DNA from: Hymenolepis diminuta
Lineage: Eukaryota > Platyhelminthes > Cestoda > Cyclophyllidea > Hymenolepididae
Assembly: GCA_900708905.1 (NCBI GenBank)
Contig: CAADRB010000051.1
Coordinates: forward strand, 759,694 to 823,693
Length of the DNA stretch: 64,000 bases
Direction: 5' to 3'
In this document: positions 1-12,400 of the stretch, in pieces
Position numbering within the stretch: the first letter of the stretch is position 1
Layout of the letters: each line of letters opens with the position of its first letter
Position numbers and translations under genes: made by a program
Notes under the pieces: model-generated
Told to the model about the DNA's origin: nothing
Databases searched by the model: none
Seen by the model: the letters and a program-made list of their open reading frames with translations, nothing else

Positions 1-221
1 ATTAACCAGTCCTGTCTGCACTGACCCTTCCTTTTCCTACAATCATTCCGACCACTTAAGCACGCATACAACCATATCCTTATGCGTGTCCTCACCCAAA
101 GTCTCGATTATAAATAGCCTCCATCAGACACACGACACACACCAAGGAACCATAGCTCGCCCAACGCATCTTCCATAGCTCAATTCTTCTTCTCCAGTTC
201 TCTGTTTTCCCTCGAGACTCG

Positions 222-330
222 GTACTGAGCTTATTCAATATAACCTGGTCAAAGCAATCCTTGTCGTTCTTTTTCNGTACTGAGCTTATTCAATATAACC
301 TGGTCAAAGCAATCCTTGTCGTTCTTTTTC
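222..330. repeat. 54-bp exact direct repeat separated by one N
   Basis: Bases 222-275 and 277-330 are identical, starting GTACTGAGCTTATTC and ending GTTCTTTTTC; base 276 is N. The perfect identity and the single N point to two contig ends sharing an overlap and joined by scaffolding, not to a biological tandem repeat. Confidence 0.85.
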
Positions 331-771
331 CTTCATTTACTGTTAGCCAACTACCGCTACAAACTGGTGAACTACTTCTACCACAAATTGGTGACTCTGC
401 CACCACAATCTGATCAAATGTGCTACAAATCTCTCATTTCACTTTAATATGTAATACTCTCATCACATACAGCATATATTCTGTGCGACATAATCATGAA
501 CTCAGCCAATATAAATACGGCATAGCTATGACCTATTCAAACTCAAAGTGGTGGGGATCTGACTTTTATGCCGTACACAACTTGTCTGATATACAGTTTC
601 TGTACTTTCGTTTATCTCTCTCACGTTGTTTACTTAATTGTTATTAGTAGCAAATTCATTTGCAGAAAAATACCTATTTTAAGATATTATAACGTAAGAA
701 GCCTCTTGGTAAAACCTATTGCATTTGATACAAAACAGACAAAAACAAAGTCGAAATAAAAAAATTTCCTG

Positions 772-777
772 TTTATT
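772..777 (-). promoter_or_regulatory. Poly(A) signal for the TRPM2-like gene
   Basis: AATAAA on the minus strand (tttatt on plus) lies about 120 nt after the TGA stop of the channel. It is the nearest canonical hexamer downstream and supports that stop as the true end. Confidence 0.55.
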
Positions 778-896
778 TAGATCCTTATTTAAGAACAAAG
801 AAGAACAAAGATACTTAAAGAATGCATCAAAGGAAATCATAAAGTTCATAACACCACCGCTTAGTGGTATTGGAATTTTCAGATATGCATTGATCT

Positions 897-3456
897 TCAG
901 TCATCGATTTGAGTCTGGTTGCGAAGGTAAGCTTCAAGGAAGTAGGCCAAACAAGTGAAGTGGCTAGATTTCATTGGTGGTAGCTTATTGAGCTCTAACC
1001 ATGCAGCTTTTGTAGAATCGGTGGTAAACAGCTAAAAAACGATGATGGAAAGTAGTACAATCACTGAGAAAACAGGTATGACTATAGGATATATTAACTT
1101 ACTAGTGGAATGTTATCCCAGTAATGGAATTTCGATGTAATACGAACGCAAATACCAGTGATATCGATCCATGCATTATCGCAGTTCACCCAATCCTCCA
1201 ATTCCCCTAGGTGGCACTACAATTATACAAGTCGTAAATTCATCTTCTACTTAAAGCTAATTAAGTATCAAAATAAATAATACCTACCAATCGAATGGGG
1301 CAGTTGTCAAGTTCTTCAATAGTTAAACGGAAAGTCAAGGACTGATTTGAATCCGACTTAGAAGCTCTATCAGCCACCGAATGCATATAAGAAAGAAACA
1401 GACTGTGCATACATTCCAGTTTATCGCAGACAGCGGTATGCTTGTAGATGAACTGTGGAAAAGATATAAGAACTCCGTTAAAATATTGAGACTATAAGTG
1501 AGGAAATATTTACGGAATCTCCTACCCAAGGAAGTTGATATTTCCGTTGTGGGCAGCTTCTGAGCAGAACTCTACGTAGCACTTCCTTTTTTCTAAAATC
1601 AGGTTCATAGTCTGACGGGTGTTCTTCCAAAATCAGCACCACAACAGCTGCTGGGTTCGGTCCAAAGGTAGGCAGAAGGCCTCGTCCAGCAGTACCTGTC
1701 CTTCCAGTGGGGTTTTTTAGCAATACCATTGACTTTCGCCCTTTTATGTGGCCCTCCTCCATCTCTTCGGCCTTCCAGTCCGGTGCAAAACGTTCAGCAT
1801 TGTCAAACATTTTTGGTTCGTAATTCGGGAACTCCTCCTACATAGATAACTCAGTCAAGTTTTGCCGATTTCATTAATATTATAACAAACATGCATGCTA
1901 ATCATGCTGCAGCGAAATTCTTTAATTGAAACCAATAACAACGAGTCTTAACCGTCTTCACTGGTGCTTTAGCGTTCAACGGGAACGTTTTCAAAGAGAT
2001 TGTTAGCGTAAATCTGAGGCCATCCTCAACCAGTTGTACTAGCTAATACTGGTTAAAAATTAACATAATGCACGGTTTCATCATCAAACTGGCTCCATTA
2101 GGACAATGCTCTGTTCAATAGAATTTTTCATAACACATTCTAGATCGATTTAAATTACGAAGCCCTTGATACTCAGAGATTTCATGCCTATAGACTCAAA
2201 TGAATAAACGTGCCTATATTCTCTGATTAAGAAATGATCCCTAATGCTTGTCTCTAAGGCATCAGAACAGCCCGTAAGAAGAGTCCAGACAAATTATAAA
2301 AGTTAATTTCTTTGATCAATTATTTTTGAAATAAAAATGAAATGAATTTCAAATTATTAGATAAAAGTATTCGAACCCACCGTCCATGGAATGAAGCGAG
2401 CAAGAGAATGTGGTGTTATGTCATCTTGAGGGCTGTTGAAGTAGACCACTTTGTGGTTATCGTATGTGAATTGTATAATTGACAATCTCTCAGGTTCAAT
2501 AGCTGGTAATTTTGACATGCGGAATGCATCTGTAGCGAAATTACGTAAATATCAAACTCAGTATTAAAACAATCTGAAAGGAGAACATTTGCAAAAATAT
2601 CATTATTCATAATCCAAGTCTGGTTCAAAAATTTGAGATATGAAGTGACGGGTCCTGCTCAGCAAATTCCTTGGTCATCGCACCTCGATCCCTGGCCCCT
2701 TCAGCTTAAGCATTCAGAAAAGTACGGTCAAGTTTACTTACTGTATCCCCCATTATCTCTCTTCTCTGATTCAGTTCTGCTAGGAGGCTCTATTTTCGTT
2801 CGAAAACATGAGACGAAAGACCAGCATTAGACGAAAATATATACTCGATAATTCCCGTATCTCTATACTTTAATCATCAGTATACTTCCCTCTATACTTC
2901 ATCAGAAATTTCTCCTTTGGAATAAACTGCAATTAGAGCAATAAATGGATCTAGAGCCAAATTCATATTTTTCGCGAAAACTTACCAAATTGCCTGCTCT
3001 GGGAGCGACTAATAACTTTTCCACCATCCTCGAGAGAAACTATTCTCGTCTATTATTTAAAAATATTATGAATGAAAGGAATGGTAAATGAGTTGATGTA
3101 ATGATAATTTAAATAATATTATTTACCGCTCTGCGATATCGGGATACACTCGGATCTTCTGGTGTGTATTTTGGCTAAAATTGAGACTACGGTTAATTGA
3201 TATTACTTCCTATAAGCCCACATTTATAGTTGAAGATGATGAAAAATTCTTTCCCAAAATAAGTGTGATAAATTCAGATACTGATGGTAAGGGGATTTTC
3301 TAGTTTACTGGTTTGAATAAGAGCAAAGACCCGCAATTATCATTAGGAGAGAAACAGGCATAAAAGCAGATACCATGGTTGTTTGTAAACAATGTATTAT
3401 CGTTTGTATATACAATTCTTTATTATATCAAATGACAATGCATGATACTTGGAGTA

Positions 3457-3493
<37 letters not shown>

Positions 3494-6400
3494 GCACAAG
3501 ATGACCAACAGGAGACTTCCTGTTGCGTAATTAGTTCAAACCGGTTAGGTCTCGATTTCGTTTCTTTCATAATTTCACTTCCATGCACGCCATTGTGATC
3601 TGTGTACCAGCTGTCTTCTTCCTATTCTCCCTTCTTTCCTCTTTCTTTTCGATCATTTAATGCACAACTGGTCCGACTCAACTAATATTCCTCTGATTTT
3701 GGGAAAGTCAGCTACGTTCCGCCAACCCCAAAGGGAATTATTAGATAAATAAGGATTTAACCCAAATTCTCACTCGGTCTGAATATCAAGGAAATCCTTC
3801 TATTGGGAATAGCACTACTTTAATACAATTGAACAATTGCGAAAATATTATTTAAAGTTTAATTTAACCTATATGTTGTTATTAAGAATACCAGCGATCC
3901 TAGTAAACTTTCATTTAACTTACAAACTAATCTATGGTTTCATGGATCATTTGGTACGTAGTACTATTTCATTACAGGACTAATGGTAACTTCATTCAGT
4001 TTTCTTCAAATTTGTACTATTAAATAACTGAAAGTACTGATCTTACCTGTGCTTGATCTGATGTATTAGGGGGAAAGTTCGCCATTGCGAGACGCATTTC
4101 CAATCCCACTAGACGCGTCTCAATAAGATCAGTTGCCATTTTAGCGCCAATCAGAGAAATTGGCGTCTTCAGGATTTTTTTCTTAACATCCGATACAATC
4201 TCCCAATCGTTCTTGTCACCCTTTCCACCTCGTGCCTTAGACCTCATTTGAGAGTAAGCTGTGGGGTGGCGATGCAGATAATCTAAACTTCGAAACTTCT
4301 GCCAATTCACAATCCGACGTTGTTTAGTCTCGTCTATTGCATAACCTATAGTTTAATAAGTCAAACATGTAATTCGTGACTTGCAGAAGGGTGTATCAAT
4401 CTGAGGCTTGTTCTTATAGGTGCGGTAGATGAGATGGAGAACTGAGTAGAAGGGCCACACAACAACGTAGGGAAAAGGGAGTGGTGGTGCTCTGGAGAAA
4501 GATTTGACCAAACCAAATTTTTGCATTGCCCATAACTGTTTTGAAATGTGCTCCATTCGGGAATAGCGCTTCCTAAATTTTTAAGAAATACCAAGATTAA
4601 CACAACATTACAAGGCAGACTTAACCTATACCAAAAGTGTTTCGTTTCAAAATTCATTTAAGTTCAACACACAAATGTGTTATCCGCTGACTGTGGGTCT
4701 ATAAGCAGGGGCAATGTCTATACAATATCCAAGCGTATCATCAGTATTTTGCTCGCTATTACACCTTGTGTATCGTTGGAAACTCAACTGGTAAGGATGA
4801 GTGAGCCAGTGGTGAAGTGATCAACGAGCACTTCTGTCGGTGTTCACTTGTGCCCATCTAGTAACATGGATGATCTACCACACCGATTAATGCTGGTCGA
4901 AAAGAGGGGTGACAGAATGCGATTTGCACTTAAGAATGGTTCCAGAAAAGTCAGACTGTTGCTAAAAATTTCCTTTTTAGACATGCAAATTTTCTAACTC
5001 TTCCGATTTTCACTGACTGTCCATATCGAGCAACATTTACTTTAGTACCAGAAGCTCAAAGAAAGACTTACGTGAACATGGCGATTAGAAGATTAAGGAG
5101 AAGAACGTGAGTCAGAAGTACATAAACTATCATGATGATAGGGTAAATGAACTTGGCCCCAGCGTAGGTACATTCACCAAATCGAATACAGTTCTCCTCA
5201 AAATTCTCTACAATTATTAAGAAGCTAAATTAGTGCAAAATACCACTTTTATCTTTGGATATTAGCATTTGTTCTGATATCTCATTAAATATGTTCAGAG
5301 AATGTAATTTGAAAACACATGATTGATCTAATGGTAATTCGTGTTCAAGACAACTTCAATGAGATTGTGAGACTTAAATGCGCCTGAATTAACCAGCATT
5401 GTTTAGATTGACTCCAATATTAACTGTCTACCAATGATCGTATCATTACCTAAAATAATATGATATGGTATTGACTTGACAATGTATAAAAAGGCACACT
5501 TGTCAGGCCCATTATGGAAAGTTTTAGCAACACTGGACTTGGATCGAGGTATGGCATCTTGAAGTTGTCCTTTTGGGAATCTTGCGTTTAACTAATCCTC
5601 TTCTTGAACAGAATTAACCATCTATGTCACTGAAAGTTTAATAATGACAATGAAGCACTCTCTATCATCCTGTAATTCAATGGAATTGTCATAGAAGTTT
5701 CCATCCTAGCTTACTCACCCTTCCAGTCGATAAAGACCATGATATTCTTGCTATTATCCTACGTTTTCAAAATTATAGCACATCACGTGCGTAATACGGT
5801 ACAATACTTACCAATAATATAGACATTATAAGCCACATTAAATTCGCCAAACATTGCAAAGAAGAAGTTGAAAATTATTTTAAAGATATTGCCTCCTTCT
5901 TCTTCAAGAGCGACCCGTCCGGCGGGTTTATAGAGAATGGCCACAGTGAAGAAGCTGAACATCAGCCAGAAAACGCAGACTATCGCCATATAGGGTAACA
6001 TATCTCTTTTCATCTAGGGATAGAAACACAATAATTTAGCCTTAATAGGAGCATTCAAATTGGTCTGGTATTTTAACTACATCAAAAATATTCACTTATA
6101 ATAATACCTAAACTTAAACGACATCAGAAGTCTCTTGTAACTTAGCTTATTAAAACTTTGTACAAAGAGGGAGTTTATATCTGCGATAAACCTTTAAAAA
6201 TGTTTTAAACTCAACTTCACAAACAAATGTTAGGAAAGCAACTATACACAGGACATTCTAAAATGAGGTTTTCAACTCAAACGAGCATGCGAGGAGTCGA
6301 AGAGTCGTGTGTCTAACCAATAACTGGATTGAGAGTTAGGAGAGAGATAGGACACAAGCATAAGTCTGATATGGATAATGTTCGCTCTATAACAAATCAG

Positions 6401-9400
6401 TAAACTTGTTGGTCCTAGTTGGCAGACCAAACTGATCCCTTCAATTAGCTCGAGGTAAACAAGTACTCATTTGTTCCATATAGTTATTTGCTATATGGAC
6501 ACAAAGCCAACCTTGTTGACATCAATTAACACTTTAAAATAATATTCTAAACGTATAGCGATCAAGTAATTTTCATAATTTTTATATAACAGCTTAATAA
6601 CAAAAGCCTCAGAAAGAAATTCTCGATTCAACAAATGCTTAAGTACAAGCTGTCTCTGTAAGATAAGTTGAGAAGTGAGCTAAATATTTATTTATTTAAA
6701 ATAAAAAAACACATGAATAAGTATCCCATATTTCAGGTCATTTCACAATAAATGCGCGACAGGAGGAATAAAAGAACATGTTTTTCCTCGGCTATCACCA
6801 GTAATTTGTGGTAACTGGCCGTGTGCTCCGAATCATTCATCAGCATTCATTTCCGACTAACGTTTACCTATATAATATTGTCCTTTATAAATAAAGAGTA
6901 AGGAGGTCGGACTCATCCATGATCGATCATCGATTCTTTTTACACTTCTCATAATTAGGCTACGGTATACGAATGTCAAGGTGGCCGCTGATTTAGCGAT
7001 GATAGTTTCTTTAAAGGCCATGTCACAGATCTATGACAGGACATAAAGCGAGTACAGCTCTTTCTTTGCATATTCTACATACTTAAGAGTAAATATTAAT
7101 TATTAGAAGCTAACCATAGTGATAATCATTATCAGTTTTGGGCCGATATATCTCGAGACCACAAAGAAATGAAGTATGAAGGCGCAAGCACATAGCAGAC
7201 ACAGTGAGAGGAAGAGACGTGACAGAACTGCCAATACTTCGAAACCACGCACTCGTGGATCGATGTAGTGCAGATTTCCAATAGTGAAGAAGAACACTGT
7301 TAACAGCACTAATTTATTCCAGATGTTTTCGAAGTATTGTTTCATCGAATTGTTACTTTCTATTGACTAAAGCAAAAAAAGTGTTAGTCTATTCAGAAAA
7401 AAAGGCAATTAAAGACAATCTAAGATCAACTTACCGATACGATATGTTGAATTATGAAAAAAATAGAGGAAATACACATTAGGATTTCGACATCGGAGAT
7501 ACGAGCATCCGCTTTTATGGTCAGTAGGGAGTAGAGATAGAGGCACAGGAAAAGAACTGAAACGTACTATATCGAGAAAGTACCAGTTAGTCGATCTATT
7601 TCGAAGTAAAACTGAATTCATCAAGCTGCTTTGAGAGTCTCCTTATGGCTTATTTAATTTTCTATTAGATAACGGACACTGTTCTGCAGGGTCTTCTATA
7701 ACGCAAAATTGTATTCACTATTCATAATCGGAGATACAAGTGGTAAGAAGAAAATCTTCATAAACATAAAGATGGAAGCAGTAACACCTTTCTATCTTTT
7801 AAACTTGGTCAATTCGAGTGTACGTTTTCTTCTGCACCAAGCAGGATTGAGAAATTCAAGATTATGAAATTGCAAATGAATACGAAGCTGATACAATTTC
7901 TACCTACGTGCCCTTAAAGCTGAGTTCCAGCCAAGTACTCTTACAAATTTTAAGGAATGGAGTTCTGAAGGACAAATGTATGCTGATCGTAACCGGTTAC
8001 GCACAAATCTTGGTTTCCAAGACAGAAATCCTCCTATTTGCCTTTTGCCTTCCATCACTGTATATTATACTGAAAAGCATGCTCAAATTGTATTCCCATA
8101 CTAACTTTTGCACAAATGGACTAAAGCGTCCAGGACACAGCTCACGTCAAAAGAAGGAGCCTTTAAAGCCAGAGGTCATGTGTTATTCTTCCCTCTCTCC
8201 AAAACAACTCCAAGTATCTACCTAAAAGAAATGGATGTAAAGCCAAATATCCTTTAAATTGTTCTCTATCCATCTACTTAACTAAATATTTGAGATTAAC
8301 ATTGAGTTGAAAGAGGATATTAGATCTAGCCTATAAGAACTCTATTTGGCAAATAAGGTAGGTAAAGGGTATTTGTCCGATATATATTGTTCCCAAAAGA
8401 AATAAGAAGGAATAATTTTACTTATACTTACGGCACTATAGGCGAATCGAACACATGGCGCTCTGTAAAAGTCCAAGAACTTTGATTTGTACGCTGACTT
8501 GAAAGGATTCTTGCTTTTTTCATTAACCTAAAATGTGCTAACCGTCAAAATCATTCTCTTCAAATGATAGCACACTTTCTTACCGAATTCACGGTCCTGA
8601 AGATCAGGATATGTCCCATGTAAAACTTGGGATCCAGATAATAATTCTCAAACTCATTTAGGTATACATTTACCAAAACTTATATTGGATTGAGGGATTG
8701 CGTCATGGAGCTCCTATTGCGATAAACTCGAATCCTGCCACCCCTTTATTAACCAGACTTGAACAGTCCTAGTGACCTTTATGCTCACTGAATTTTCGAA
8801 CCCATAACCTCTAAGGTCACAGTACTTTATGAGCTATGATTTCTTTGTGGAGATGATTCATGTTCAAACATGCCTTAACAGCGCCAAAAAGGTCACTATC
8901 GCCAAAGTAGTTCAGTTGTGTCCTAATCTTAGTACTTACTCGAACTATTTTCTCTCTTCCCTTGTCTAATCTAAATATCCAGCCATCTAGACAAATAACG
9001 CAAACATGATCGGACATCAGCACTCATAAGCATCTATTATTTTTAAATAACTGAATCAAGAACAGAACGCACCTTATTAGAATTTGCATGCCCACGGCCT
9101 TGCTTTTCAGAACGCCTTGATTCAGGATAACTGTAATCGGCCAAGAAGGGTACAAACGGTGGTAAGATTACACCAGCAACGAGACTGATCAAATACTGCA
9201 AAGTAAAACAATTTCAGTGAACATTATGATCTCTCACATGAAAATTTAAATAGCGCAGGACAAACCGATAAAGGTTGAAAAGTGGAACTTAGATGCCGAT
9301 TCCACATATTATCAATACAAGTTTGACAAGCTTGATGTTCGATGAAGTTCATAGATTGGCTTTCCTCGGCTAAGAGGAGTTGAGAGAGATTTCCGTAGAG

Positions 9401-12400
9401 AGGTCTTACTGCGCAGAGCATTGTCAATGTCAACTGTAAGTCTGTCACATGACATTCTTCCAGGATTCCTACGGCACTTTTTTCATAGAACCTACACAGA
9501 AATGTGAATCACTTTTAGGGAATATATTCCAAGTCCAATGCGGACTATTTGTGGGTAAAATGGATCTAAACTGAAAACTGAAAGCCAAAGTCATGAATTA
9601 GGGAAGTCAAGTACTACACTCGCTTCGTAAAATCTTGACTTTGTGAACTCTAGACAAAAAACTAGGAGAGAAGGAATCTTTATTCGGCGCGTATCAACAT
9701 AATTGACAATCTTATTATTGTCCCAAAAGGGGGCGTATCGTCAAGTGAATACGAGCAAAAAATTTCGTTGAAACCTACGTGAAAATAACTGTTGACTTAA
9801 TTTTAAGTGTCGTTGCTGACCAATTAGCAAGGCGGAATTCATAAAGTCAAATTGATTTATAGAACTAATTTCAGTCAATACAAAGATGCAATCCATTAGC
9901 TTGGAGGACTTTGAGTCTATAATTAAAAATAACACTTTCGAATTCCATTGGTTAAAACAGCATTGACTAATCATACCCTCGAAAATTAACATACATAACT
10001 TTGAAATATCTGCAACACACATTTAAGAACAAATTCGGACATGTATGCTATTTAATACAGCAACTTTCTCATATTATCACCCCACATTTTTGCCCTCAAC
10101 TGCACAAATTCACCTCTCGTGACCTCTGGTGACCCCGAGAAAAAATCGTATGATAGTACCGTTGCACCTGCATCTAATGTTAATAATTTTTCATGCAAAA
10201 GCCCAGATATATATCACAGAGCCTAGGTGGACGCATAATTTAATCTTCTGGCCTTGTTAGGGAGCGTTTCACGGTAGATTACTCAGTTTCGGTTTCTTTC
10301 TGCCTTGAATAAGCGTTATTTAATTGGAAACTTACTCAGCCATCTTATCCAATTCAGCGACCTCCCGTTGGGATTGTTGTTGAGATTGCATTTTCCTAGC
10401 AAGGCATGCCAACAGGAGAGCCGCAGGGATAGAATCCTTCATGAGAGTCCAAATAAGATGGGACAAATCGAAACGTCGGCAAAGAAATGACCATATCAGT
10501 AATTGAAGTAGACTTTCTTCTCCAGCGTTACATTCATTTTGAGCGTCTTCAAAATAAACAAGTTTTGTGGAAATGTCAGATTAAACTATTGCATAAAATG
10601 ATTATATTACCTGCTACCTGACGTAGTTAATAGATTATCAAAACTTGTTCTTCGAACTCTTGACTTTGTTGATGCCAAACGGGTCCCAGGTACGAATCCC
10701 AGTATGCTTTTTATAATTTGCCCTATTTGTGACCACCGAAACATTTGTGGAATCTGAAGTTTAGAGAAGCATATTCGAAAACTGATAGAGATTGCAACAT
10801 ACTTTTGTGAGAGTGAAGACATAGTTCTTGAAGATTTGGACCCTTGGATCCTACGAAGGAAAATTAAAAGACAGTCAGATGCACCAGATGCACCCCAATT
10901 ATAAAGGATATTAGCAACATTATCGTACATTGCTATCAAAATCCGCCTTATAGAGTTTTGCAAGTAAGCTGTCATCAACATAATCGTGTAATGGAAATCC
11001 CGAGTCCACAAGCAGACGAATAAAGTTCGTGTTGTTTTCCATGAGGCATTTGGTGACTAGCTCTTTCATTCCCTTCTTATCCTAGAATAAGAGCAAATAT
11101 ACAGATGATCACAAAGTTATTATTTATTCACTAATTACCTTCCACTGAATACGAGAGAACATATTTTCTGGAAGAATGTCAGTTCTGTTCAATGAAAGTG
11201 CGATGCGGATCTTAAAGTTCCAACTCTCCTCCTCATCTATTCCCTCGAAAAGCTCTGCAAAAGAAAAAACAAATTAAAAATTATGTAGAAATTCAATAAT
11301 GTGATCAGGGTAGACTACATCTCAGTCAGACTAGTATAACTCTGTCGATACAGATGAGAAATAAGGAACAGTAATACGGAATATTTTGTAAAGAACGAAT
11401 ATTCTACTCGGTTGTAATACTATGAAGTCTGGTTTCTGCCGCTATGATTTGACTACCCACTAGATATTGTCAAGCTACAGTTGATTAAGAACTAGGGGGA
11501 GAGAAAATGAAAGGGCAGTAACTCCAAGCCACTTTATCAGTTCAATCATGTACGTGAATTCAAATCAAGAGGAGGGGAGGAGGAGGGAAGGGGGACGGGA
11601 AGAATGATATTCAAATAAAAAATTGCCAAGACGCAGCCCAAAATTGAAGGATGCTGGAACATTTTAGGGCTCGTGATAGGGGTATAATCGGGGTGCGAAA
11701 ATAGGTCATCTCAACGGCTCCCATTATGACCAAGTCTTAATATGTTTAAGTCAATCTTCCAATAAATCAGTATTTATATGATTTTATCTCCCCATATTCG
11801 GAATGAGAATAAATTAGGAGACTTGTATTAGTTATCTTTTAAATGGATAGTTGACTTTCCTCTTCCCTTCATCTCCCTATAAGCATTACTGATGATAAGA
11901 CGTTTAAGAACTTGCAAAATTATCCGCACAGCCCGGTAATCAGTTGATCGAGTGCAAAAGTAGTAATAATTGCACATTATTCGATTACAGACTCAAATCG
12001 ATGAAAAGACCGTTCAACTTGTCAATCAAAACTCAGTCGCATTGTCGATAATGGAGTTACGAACGCTTTGAGAAATTGCAGGCGAATGCTCACATAAAAT
12101 TCAGATGTCAAGTAAAATTTCAGAATGGGTGCTCCCTCCACGTTCCATTTAATAAAAAATATTTTACTTTAATATAGGGAGTTACTTCTCGATCACCATG
12201 TAGAACAGAGCTTATTATCAAAATATCCAAATAGAAACTGGGCTAAGGCAACAAGGTACTATTGAATACGGAAAGTGAAATTGACCTTGGACACTCTTAG
12301 TCAAATTTCTAGCACATATAATCCATATTAAATAATGATGAGTTAACGAATAAAAAGAGGAGCTCTCAGTATGGGCTAAAATTGCGTACGATGCTATGGT

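Larger units (their letters stand above)
1..896. other. Intergenic; assembly scar, possible retroelement edge
   Basis: No coding exon could be supported. There is a TATAAATA at about 111, an exact 54-bp direct repeat (222-275 and 277-330) around a single N at 276, and the stretch ATTGGTGACTCTGCC near 385-400, which resembles a retroelement primer-binding site only loosely. The 3' UTR of the channel gene occupies roughly 770-896. Confidence 0.5.

Noticed and set aside
9741..10022. Open frame FEGMISQCC... tempting as the TRPM segment after exon 10546-10336
   Set aside because: Phases do not fit (the donor leaves phase 2). The exon 9491-9266 (FYEKSAVGILEEC) fits both phase and family sequence, so this stretch is intron.
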